From Vicinamibacteria bacterium (GTDB lineage Bacteria; Acidobacteriota; Vicinamibacteria; Vicinamibacterales; UBA2999), in NCBI GenBank assembly GCA_025924295.1, contig JAICEG010000372.1:1-5088 (forward strand): DNA of 5,088 bases, in the 5' to 3' direction. A model generated the notes under the pieces. It was not told the origin of the DNA and ran no database searches. It was given only the letters and a program-made list of their open reading frames with translations. Below are positions 1 through 4,539 of this stretch, piece after piece. The first letter of the stretch is position 1, and the number at the start of each line of letters is the position of its first letter. Both the position numbers and the translations under genes were made by a program.

Positions 1-86
1 AGCTCGCCGGGACCGGACGGCTCCAGCCGCTCGAGCAGGTTGTAGTGAGCGATGACTCCGATGGGAGCCGGCGCCGATGCATTCAC
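1..86 (-). CDS. N-terminal fragment of a probable Hanks-type Ser/Thr protein kinase (runs off the left edge)
   Basis: Only 28 full codons plus part of one are in the window. Read from a GTG at 84-86, the peptide contains IAHYNLLERLEPSGPGEL at residues 12-29. This resembles the start of bacterial Hanks-type kinase domains, where an 'I..Y.il..LG.GGMGEVY' stretch forms the first strand and the glycine-rich ATP loop. Aligned that way, G27 matches the third loop glycine, while E22 and S24 replace the first two, so the loop looks degenerate. The GTG overlaps the TGA of the upstream small gene (GTGA, 83-86), and a GGAG lies 5 nt before the start, which supports this start and suggests translational coupling. 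The catalytic HRD and DFG motifs lie outside the window, so activity cannot be judged. The family call is an inference from a short stretch; an unrelated protein with a similar N-terminus is possible. Confidence 0.5.
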   Translation of the reverse strand, partial: MNASAPAPIGVIAHYNLLERLEPSGPGE

Positions 87-337
87 TGCCGCTCCGCTTC
101 GATGACGCTCTGCACCAGTTCTTTCGCGTCGCTGATCTGCTCCAGGACCATGCTGATGTCCATCGTCGGCTGCCCCGGCCGCCGGGCGCTCTGGCAGTAC
201 ACACCGTGTTGTCCCACCATCGCGAGGGCGTCGGTCAGCAGGTCCATCGCGACGGCCAGGCGCCCGCGGTCGCGGCCCATCATCGTCTCGTGCTTTTCGA
301 GCTCGTCGTGATGCTTGCTGAAGGCTGACTTGGGCAT
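83..337 (-). CDS. Small hypothetical protein, 84 aa, coupled to the downstream kinase-like gene
   Basis: I do not recognise a family. From the ATG at 335-337 the protein is 84 residues, starts MPKSAFSKHHDELEKHE, and looks mostly helical. It has a charged N-terminal segment, an amphipathic stretch around AVAMDLLTDALAMV (about 29-42), a Gly/Pro-rich turn with one cysteine (C48, about 43-58), and a final helix about 59-84 (VLEQISDAKELVQSVIEAE). There is no signal peptide or membrane segment. A TTG at 362-364 would add nine residues, but they would be encoded within the inverted repeat at 341-363, so I prefer the ATG; neither start has a good Shine-Dalgarno. Its TGA overlaps the GTG of the kinase-like gene, so the two are probably made together. 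A helper or regulator of the kinase is only a guess. The plus-strand frames over this stretch look like shadows. Confidence 0.6.
   Translation of the reverse strand: MPKSAFSKHHDELEKHETMMGRDRGRLAVAMDLLTDALAMVGQHGVYCQSARRPGQPTMDISMVLEQISDAKELVQSVIEAERQ
92..95 (-). promoter_or_regulatory. Shine-Dalgarno GGAG for the kinase-like gene
   Basis: GGAG on the minus strand lies 5 nt upstream of the GTG at 84-86, inside the last codons of the upstream small gene. It is the main reason for choosing that GTG as a real start rather than treating 1-82 as non-coding. Confidence 0.5.
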
Positions 338-340
338 TCG

Positions 341-363
341 TGATTGTTGATCTTCAACAATCA
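341..363. repeat. Perfect 10-bp inverted repeat with 3-nt loop
   Basis: The arms TGATTGTTGA (341-350) and TCAACAATCA (354-363) are exact reverse complements around TCT. The element sits between the end of the SDR gene and the ATG of the small gene, both on the minus strand. It is AT-rich in GC-rich surroundings and has no clear T tract, so it could be a dimeric-repressor operator for the small gene and kinase-like gene, or a weak terminator or processing hairpin after the SDR gene. The sequence alone does not decide. Confidence 0.75.
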
Positions 364-386
364 ATAATCACTAATCGACAAATCAG
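359..386. repeat. Degenerate 7-bp tandem repeat (AATCANN)
   Basis: AATCAAT, AATCACT, AATCGAC and then AAATCAG follow each other with a 7-bp (last step 8-bp) period between the inverted repeat and the SDR stop codon at 390-392. The first unit overlaps the right arm of the inverted repeat. It is a short AT-rich, low-complexity block with no coding potential that I can support. Confidence 0.55.
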
Positions 387-389
387 GCG

Positions 390-1100
390 TCATGCTTTAC
401 GGGGCGGCTGTGCCGGCCGGATTTCCACCCGGCTCGGCAGGCTGCGTGCGGGGTGTGCGATCAGGTCGACGATCACCTCTGCGACGTCGTCCGGCATCAG
501 GGCCCATTCGGACTTGGTATTGGACAGCCCTCCGAAGCCGGTATTCACCGACCCCGGCAGCACGTAGGCCACGCGAATACCGTCGTAGCGCACCTCCTGC
601 ATCAACGCTTCGCTGAACGCATTCAGCGCCGACTTCGACGCGCAGTAAGCGGCGCCATTCACGAACGCGTTCTTGCTGGCCAGGCTGCTGATGTTGATGA
701 TCCACCCGCCCCCGCGCGCTTTGAGATGCGGCAACGCCGCGTGGCAGCAATAGAACACGCCGCTGAGATTCGTGTCGATGATCTGGTGCCACTCCTCGAC
801 GGTCATCTCCGACACCGGTCGAAACACGCCGACGCCGGCGTTGTTGATGACGATGTCGACACCGCCAAACGTGGAGACAACGCGCGCAAACGCGCCGTCG
901 ACCTCAGCGTACTGGCGAACGTCGGCGCGGATGCCGAGCGCGTTCTTGCCCAGCGTCGCGACCGCTGAATCGATGCGGCCCTGCTCGGTTCCCGTGATCG
1001 CAACCGCCGCACCGCTGGCGGCGAACGCCTTGGCAGTCGCGAGACCAATTCCGCGCGAACCACCGGTCACGAACGCAACTTTGCCAGAAAGTGATGTCAT
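390..1100 (-). CDS. Short-chain dehydrogenase/reductase (SDR), classical FabG-like, 236 aa
   Basis: A cytosolic NAD(P)-dependent oxidoreductase of the classical SDR family, interconverting a carbonyl and an alcohol on an unknown substrate. A single Rossmann domain fills the protein. Visible are the cofactor loop TGGSRGIG (12-19), the adenine-binding D60, NNAG (86-89), N111, catalytic S139, and the YCASK motif with catalytic Y152 and K156, then PG at 182-183 and T187, which contacts nicotinamide. R16 in the loop and no acidic residue ending strand 2 (ITGTEQ, 35-40) point to NADP(H). The C-terminus ends with VEIRPAQPP instead of the 'VDGG' ending usual in FabG, so a role in fatty-acid synthesis is less likely than a general carbonyl reductase. 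The ATG start is fixed by an in-frame TAA two codons upstream and by the Rossmann strand beginning at residue 8. No Shine-Dalgarno is visible. The gene is divergent from the malate-dehydrogenase-like gene. Confidence 0.92.
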   Translation of the reverse strand: MTSLSGKVAFVTGGSRGIGLATAKAFAASGAAVAITGTEQGRIDSAVATLGKNALGIRADVRQYAEVDGAFARVVSTFGGVDIVINNAGVGVFRPVSEMTVEEWHQIIDTNLSGVFYCCHAALPHLKARGGGWIINISSLASKNAFVNGAAYCASKSALNAFSEALMQEVRYDGIRVAYVLPGSVNTGFGGLSNTKSEWALMPDDVAEVIVDLIAHPARSLPSRVEIRPAQPPRKA

Positions 1101-1108
1101 CGCTTAGT

Positions 1109-1165
1109 TGAACCTGAACGTGAACGTGAACATGAACACGAACCGAGAAGCGAGAAGTGAGAAGC
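1109..1165. repeat. Hexamer (TGAACN) and heptamer (GAGAAGN) tandem repeats in a divergent intergenic region
   Basis: Six 6-bp units run head to tail: TGAACC, TGAACG, TGAACG, TGAACA, TGAACA, CGAACC (1109-1144). Three 7-bp units follow directly: GAGAAGC, GAGAAGT, GAGAAGC (1145-1165), then a partial AGGAACC. They fill most of the 104 bp between the divergent SDR and malate-dehydrogenase-like genes, where the promoters of both should lie. Copy-number change here could alter promoter spacing; that is inference. Confidence 0.85.
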
Positions 1166-1185
1166 AGGAACCTCTACCCGTCAAC

Positions 1186-1191
1186 TAGAAT
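1186..1191 (+). promoter_or_regulatory. Candidate -10 box TAGAAT for the malate-dehydrogenase-like gene
   Basis: TAGAAT matches the sigma-70 -10 consensus at five of six positions and ends 13 nt before the GTG start, so the transcript would begin about 6-7 nt before that codon. No convincing -35 lies at the usual distance, where the short tandem repeats end. The lack of a Shine-Dalgarno fits a very short leader. Confidence 0.4.
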
Positions 1192-1204
1192 ACCCCACTG
1201 ACTC

Positions 1205-2053
1205 GTGTCGACTGTCTGCATCATCGGAGCTGGTGAACTGGGAGGGGCGATCGCCCATGCGCTCGCGCGCGGCGGGCTCGTCCGTCGAATCGTGCTCATC
1301 GACGATGCTGCGGGCGTGGCGGCGGGCAAGGCACTGGACATCCAGCAGGCCGGAGCGATCGAGTCATCTCACGCGCGTCTCGAGGGGGGCGCCGATATCA
1401 CACGTGTGGTCGGCGCGGCCGTCTGCGTCATCGCCGATCGCAGCGGTCGAACGTCGGAGGAGTGGCGGGGCGAAGAGGGGCTCGGGTTGTTGAAGCGGTT
1501 GAGCCCGTACCTCGAGGAAGCCCCGATTGTGTTCGCCGGATCCTCACAAGAAGAGATGCTCGTCGCCGCAGTACGGGAACTGCACCTGCGGCGCGAGCGC
1601 CTGCTCGGGTCGGCATCGGAAGCGTTGATTGGTGCAGTGAAATCGATGGTTGCAATCGAAGCGCAATGCTCGCCGACCGAAATCGAGCTCACGGTCCTCG
1701 GCGCACCTCCGCGCGGCTTCGTTGTGCCGTGGAGCGAGGCCAGCATCGCGGGGCAGGCGCTCGAGCGAGTGCTGACACAGGTTCAGCTCTCGCGTATCGA
1801 GAGCCGCGTCGCACACCTTTGGCCGCCCGGACCGCACGCGCTTGGGCTGGCCGCCGCGCGCGTGACCGACGCGGTCCTGATGACTTCCCGCCGCACTTAC
1901 GGCGTCCTGACGATGCTTGGCGGCGAATTCGGCGCCCGCGGCCGGGCGGGTGTCTTGCCAGCACTGCTTTCAACCAGAGGCATCGTGGCGACACGCGTTC
2001 CGGCACTGAACACTCGCGAACGTGTTCGTCTCGAAAACGCCCTCGCCGGCTGA
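1205..2053 (+). CDS. Malate/lactate dehydrogenase-fold protein lacking the catalytic residues, 282 aa
   Basis: The N-terminal half is an NAD-binding Rossmann domain of the malate/lactate dehydrogenase family: GAGELGG (8-14, GxGxxG), acidic D33-D34 ending strand 2 as in NAD-specific members, and GKALDIQQAG (41-50), a near match to the family's 'GKALDL.qa'. The C-terminal half keeps landmarks such as SPTEIELTVLGAPP (156-169) and VVP (173-175). By my alignment the residues that do the chemistry are gone: family LDxxR reads ALIGA (140-144), and family GxHGD reads GAPPRG (166-171), so the catalytic Asp, Arg and His are absent. The usual NP of 'sNPvD' reads GSS (112-114). At 282 residues it is about 30 shorter than typical enzymes. 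The reading frame is intact, so it may be a pseudoenzyme with a binding or regulatory role, or an enzyme with altered chemistry. An in-frame TGA two codons upstream and the strand at residue 4 fix the GTG start; there is no Shine-Dalgarno. Confidence 0.8.
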   Translation: MSTVCIIGAGELGGAIAHALARGGLVRRIVLIDDAAGVAAGKALDIQQAGAIESSHARLEGGADITRVVGAAVCVIADRSGRTSEEWRGEEGLGLLKRLSPYLEEAPIVFAGSSQEEMLVAAVRELHLRRERLLGSASEALIGAVKSMVAIEAQCSPTEIELTVLGAPPRGFVVPWSEASIAGQALERVLTQVQLSRIESRVAHLWPPGPHALGLAAARVTDAVLMTSRRTYGVLTMLGGEFGARGRAGVLPALLSTRGIVATRVPALNTRERVRLENALAG

Positions 2054-2104
2054 CTGCCTGGATTGCTGACACGTGAGCCAGGTCTGCCCCGGTCGAGCCG
2101 GCGC

Positions 2105-2121
2105 GTCCCGCAAAGCGGGAC
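2105..2121 (+). terminator. Hairpin GTCCCGC-AAA-GCGGGAC after the malate-dehydrogenase-like gene
   Basis: A perfect 7-bp GC-rich stem closes a 3-nt AAA loop, 51 bp after the stop codon of the upstream gene. No T run follows (CAAGAGACG), so it is not a textbook intrinsic terminator. It may still end or protect the transcript, or be one copy of a dispersed palindromic repeat. Confidence 0.45.
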
Positions 2122-2137
2122 CAAGAGACGCTGCACT

Positions 2138-2186
2138 CAGCGAGGCTGAAGCTGCATGCTCGTCGACCGAAGCGGAGGCCTCGCTG
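2138..2186. repeat. 9-bp inverted repeat upstream of the peptidase gene
   Basis: CAGCGAGGC (2138-2146) and GCCTCGCTG (2178-2186) are exact reverse complements 31 bp apart. The right arm ends three bases before the TAGGAT box. It could be a two-site operator or an RNA hairpin from an upstream start; a chance match cannot be excluded in GC-rich DNA. The rest of the 2054-2203 gap, apart from the hairpin at 2105-2121, shows nothing else I can support. Confidence 0.4.
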
Positions 2187-2189
2187 GGG

Positions 2190-2195
2190 TAGGAT
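2190..2195 (+). promoter_or_regulatory. Candidate -10 box TAGGAT just before the peptidase start
   Basis: TAGGAT keeps the key TA...AT positions of a -10 box and ends 8 nt before the ATG at 2204 (5 nt before a GTG at 2201). A transcript would begin at or within a few bases of these codons, giving a leaderless mRNA. It competes with a start at 2156, which lies upstream of the box. No -35 is evident. Confidence 0.35.
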
Positions 2196-2203
2196 CGATC
2201 GTG

Positions 2204-3763
2204 ATGCGATCGTCTCTCCGCCCTATTGCGCGCTCGCACTACCTCGTCCTCGCGCTGGCGGCAGCGTGCAGTGTGCTCGTCGCCGCGCCAGCCGCGATCG
2301 CACCCGATTCCCTGCTCCAGCACATCAAATATCTGTCTTCCGACGAGCTCAAGGGACGGGGGAACGGTTCTGCCGAACTGGAATCGGCAGGCGAGTACAT
2401 CGCCGAGCAATTCCAGGCTGTGGGCCTCGAGCCCGGTGGATCGGACAAGGAGTGGTTTCAACCGTTCCAGCTGAACGCAGGGCTGATGGTTGGGGCGCAG
2501 AACAAACTGTCCATCGGTACGAAAGGCCGGACGGTCAACTTCGAGCTGGGCGTCAGCTACTACCCGCTCTCCGCGCCGGCGAGTGAAGACCCCTCGAAGC
2601 CCTCGACCGAGCTGCGTGACCTGCCGCTGGTGTTCGCGGGATATGGTCTCGCGATTCCGGATGCCGGCTACGACGACTACCGAGGCATCGACGTCAAGGA
2701 CAAGGCGGTCCTGATCTTCAGTCACGAACCGCAGGAGCAAAACGCGAACAGCCAGTTGAATGGCACGCGCCCGATGCCGCAGACGACGCTATCGGCCAAG
2801 GCCGCGCTCGCCCGCAGCAAGGGCGCCAGAATCCTGCTCGTCGTCAGCGACCCGACACACCGCGTCGACGATGCCCCCTACGCGTTGTTCGGACCGGACC
2901 CGGATGCCGAGGACCACGGTATTCCCGTGCTGCGAATCCGCCGCACAGAGGCGCAGCCGCTGGTGACTGCCTGGCAGCTCGAGGCGATGGCTCGACAGAT
3001 CGACGCCGACCTCGTGCCGAGATCTCGCGAGCTCACCGACGCGAAGGTCGACTACGTCGAGTATCTCGCGAAGAACCGGCGTGTCGTCCGCAATGTCGTG
3101 GGCGTGCTCCCGGGCAGCGATCCCACGCGGGCGAAGGAAGCCATCGTCATCGGTGCGCACTACGATCACGTCGGCCTGGGTGGACGGCTGTCGGTCACAC
3201 CCGACAGGGCGGGAGAGATCCACAACGGCGCTGACGACAACGCCTCCGGCACCGCGTCGATCATCGAGATGGCGAGAGCTGCAGTGGCTGACCGCGGCCG
3301 ATTCCCGCGAACGTTGATCTTCGTCGCCTTCGCCGGCGAAGAGCGCGGTCTGCTGGGATCGGCGCACTACGTCAACGCCCCGCGCGTGCCCGTCGAGAAC
3401 ACCGTCGCGATGCTGAACCTCGACATGGTGGGACGCGCGAACGGATCGGTGGACGTCAGCGGCCTCGAATCCGCACCGTCGATCGAGTCGGACCTCAAGA
3501 CGGCCATCAAAGCGAGTTCGTCGCCGCTGAAGATCAAGCGCGAGGGGCCAGGCGCCGGACGCAGCGACGACTTCAACTTCCTGGAGCGCCGCATTCCGGC
3601 GATCAACTTCTTCACCGGCTTTCACAACGACTATCACCGGCCTGGAGACGACTGGCAGAAGATCGATACGGCGGGCACGAGCCAGGTTGCGAGCCTGGCG
3701 CTCGAACTGGCCGCATCGCTCGCCAATCGAACGACGCGGCCAGAGTTTGGCACGACGCGGTAA
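2204..3763 (+). CDS. Secreted M28-family zinc aminopeptidase with inserted PA-type domain, 519 aa
   Basis: A metallopeptidase of family M28, which usually removes N-terminal residues from peptides with two zinc ions; it probably acts in the periplasm or outside the cell. From the ATG at 2204 it starts with a signal peptide: basic MRSSLRPIAR, a hydrophobic core at 13-28, and a likely signal peptidase I site after AIA (31-33). The segment at about 120-250 (FAGYGLAIP at 144-152, then GARILLVVSDP) fits the PA domain often inserted in these enzymes. The catalytic half shows H319 and D321 in GAHYDHVG, bridging D345 in GADDNASG, general base E379 and ligand E380 in FAGEE, D407 in NLDMVG, and H478 in DYHRP, so the set is complete. 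An in-frame ATG at 2156, with GAGG 10 nt upstream, would add 16 residues before the signal peptide; I judge it less likely. C22 after AAA is a poor lipobox. Confidence 0.92.
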   Translation: MRSSLRPIARSHYLVLALAAACSVLVAAPAAIAPDSLLQHIKYLSSDELKGRGNGSAELESAGEYIAEQFQAVGLEPGGSDKEWFQPFQLNAGLMVGAQNKLSIGTKGRTVNFELGVSYYPLSAPASEDPSKPSTELRDLPLVFAGYGLAIPDAGYDDYRGIDVKDKAVLIFSHEPQEQNANSQLNGTRPMPQTTLSAKAALARSKGARILLVVSDPTHRVDDAPYALFGPDPDAEDHGIPVLRIRRTEAQPLVTAWQLEAMARQIDADLVPRSRELTDAKVDYVEYLAKNRRVVRNVVGVLPGSDPTRAKEAIVIGAHYDHVGLGGRLSVTPDRAGEIHNGADDNASGTASIIEMARAAVADRGRFPRTLIFVAFAGEERGLLGSAHYVNAPRVPVENTVAMLNLDMVGRANGSVDVSGLESAPSIESDLKTAIKASSSPLKIKREGPGAGRSDDFNFLERRIPAINFFTGFHNDYHRPGDDWQKIDTAGTSQVASLALELAASLANRTTRPEFGTTR

Positions 3764-3771
3764 CGACGTAG

Positions 3772-3797
3772 GGCGGGTCCTGTTCTATGGACCCGCC
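3772..3797. terminator. Strong hairpin between convergent genes, probable bidirectional terminator
   Basis: GGCGGGTCC (3772-3780) and GGACCCGCC (3789-3797) form a perfect 9-bp GC-rich stem around an 8-nt loop (TGTTCTAT). It starts 8 bp after the peptidase stop codon and lies 32 bp beyond the stop of the opposing sigma-factor gene, a typical place for a terminator shared by convergent genes. Neither side has a clear T tract, so it may work with Rho or act mainly in 3'-end stability. Confidence 0.6.
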
Positions 3798-3828
3798 GGG
3801 TCTAGAAAGCAAGACTCGGGCTACGAGG

Positions 3829-4464
3829 TCACGAGTACGCCGGCGTCGGGCGATGGAGCGCGAGACCCGACGCAAACGCCTGGAGGCGTTCGCGCAACAT
3901 CAGCCTTCCGCGATGGAGACGTGACTTCAGCGTCTGGTCCTTGACCTTCAGCCGCGTGCTCGCCTCCTCCGTCGTCAATCCCTCGAAGTCACGCAGGATC
4001 ACGGGTTCCCGGTAGATCTCGGGAAGGTCCAGGACGGCTGCTTCGACCGCTCTCCGCAACTCGAAGCGCAGCAACTCCTCATCCGGCATATGTGACCAGT
4101 CTGCAGGATCCGCTGCCGCGCGCTGCGCGCTGTCGTCGGACGCCTCGAGCGCGGCGAGCGCACGATCCCGCTCCTGCTCGGCTGCCCGTTCGCCCTTGTG
4201 CTGGCGCAAGCGCGACATCGCGGTGTTGAACGTGATGCGATAAATCCACGACGAGAGAGCCGAGTCGCCCCGGAATGCCCCAATCTTTCGATACACCTTC
4301 ATCAACACGTCCTGGGTCACTTCCTCGGCGTCCTCGCGATTCTTCATGTGACGCAGCGCCAGCTGGTGAATCCTGGGTCCATACAACTCCGCCAGCCGTC
4401 TGACCGCTGCCTGATCTCCTCTTTGAAGCCCGGCAATGAGCAACCTGTCCTGGGTCCTGTCCAT
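3829..4464 (-). CDS. ECF-type RNA polymerase sigma factor (sigma-70 family), 211 aa
   Basis: An alternative sigma factor that directs RNA polymerase to a specific promoter set, typically in response to envelope or other stress. Numbered from the ATG at 4462-4464, region sigma-2 spans about 20-90, with the core-binding segment DAEEVTQDVLMKVYRKIGAFRG (45-66 in part) and the -10-reading SSWIYRITFNTAMSRLRQ (71-88). A charged, Ala-rich linker covers about 89-130. Region sigma-4 spans about 140-194: LDLPEIYREPVILRDFEGL, then the helix-turn-helix ending DQTLKSRLHRGRLMLRERL. There is no sigma-1.1 or sigma-3, as expected for ECF. An upstream in-frame GTG at 4489-4491 would add nine residues, but AGAGG sits 8 nt before the ATG, so I chose the ATG. 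No anti-sigma gene adjoins: downstream is a convergent peptidase and upstream a divergent transporter. Its target genes cannot be read from the window. Confidence 0.93.
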   Translation of the reverse strand: MDRTQDRLLIAGLQRGDQAAVRRLAELYGPRIHQLALRHMKNREDAEEVTQDVLMKVYRKIGAFRGDSALSSWIYRITFNTAMSRLRQHKGERAAEQERDRALAALEASDDSAQRAAADPADWSHMPDEELLRFELRRAVEAAVLDLPEIYREPVILRDFEGLTTEEASTRLKVKDQTLKSRLHRGRLMLRERLQAFASGLALHRPTPAYS

Positions 4465-4472
4465 GGGTTCCG

Positions 4473-4477
4473 CCTCT
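4473..4477 (-). promoter_or_regulatory. Shine-Dalgarno AGAGG for the sigma-factor gene
   Basis: AGAGG lies 8 nt upstream of the ATG at 4462-4464 on the minus strand. The upstream GTG at 4489-4491 has no such site, so this decides the start. It also sets the gene apart from the plus-strand genes of the window, which lack a Shine-Dalgarno. Confidence 0.55.
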
Positions 4478-4489
4478 ACTCTCCTGAAC

Positions 4490-4504
4490 ACCGACCAAAT
4501 CGGT
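4490..4504. repeat. Short inverted repeat ACCGA-N5-TCGGT upstream of the sigma-factor gene
   Basis: Perfect 5-bp arms at 4490-4494 and 4500-4504 flank CCAAA, in the divergent gap between the sigma-factor and transporter genes. The position suits an operator, but five-base arms arise easily by chance, so this is weak. Confidence 0.2.
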
Positions 4505-4539
4505 CTTATTCCAGCCCTCCAGCTGTTCCGTAGAAGTCG

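Noticed and set aside
45..328. Two overlapping plus-strand ORFs of 83-88 codons opposite the small minus-strand gene
   Set aside because: Their composition is Arg/Ser/Cys- or His-rich and unlike a folded protein, neither has a Shine-Dalgarno, and the minus frame has a GTGA junction and ribosome-binding site linking it to the next gene.
2057..2082. CCTGG/CCAGG inverted repeat just after the malate-dehydrogenase-like gene
   Set aside because: Five-base arms with a 16-nt loop and no extension are expected by chance in GC-rich DNA.
2252..2280. Lipoprotein signal for the M28 peptidase (cysteine at residue 22)
   Set aside because: The residues before the cysteine are AAA without Leu at -3, and a better signal peptidase I site (AIA, 31-33) follows a full hydrophobic core.
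1970..2740. Long minus-strand ORF (256 codons) opposite the peptidase gene
   Set aside because: It is antisense to the well-supported signal peptide and N-terminal domain of the M28 peptidase, with Arg-rich composition typical of a GC-rich shadow frame.
2789..3637. Minus-strand ORF of 282 codons opposite the M28 catalytic domain
   Set aside because: It is a codon-for-codon shadow of the zinc-site frame, full of Arg, Val, Asp and His with no recognisable motif.
4079..4498. Alternative minus-strand frame of 139 codons within the sigma-factor gene
   Set aside because: The frame with complete sigma-2 and sigma-4 motifs is the real one; this frame gives a Gly/Arg/Ala-rich sequence without known motifs.
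4489..4530. Autoregulatory ECF promoter upstream of the sigma-factor gene (GGAAC on the minus strand at 4526-4530)
   Set aside because: GGAAC fits an ECF -35 core, but no matching -10 (CGTC-like) lies 16-17 bp downstream, so I cannot support it.
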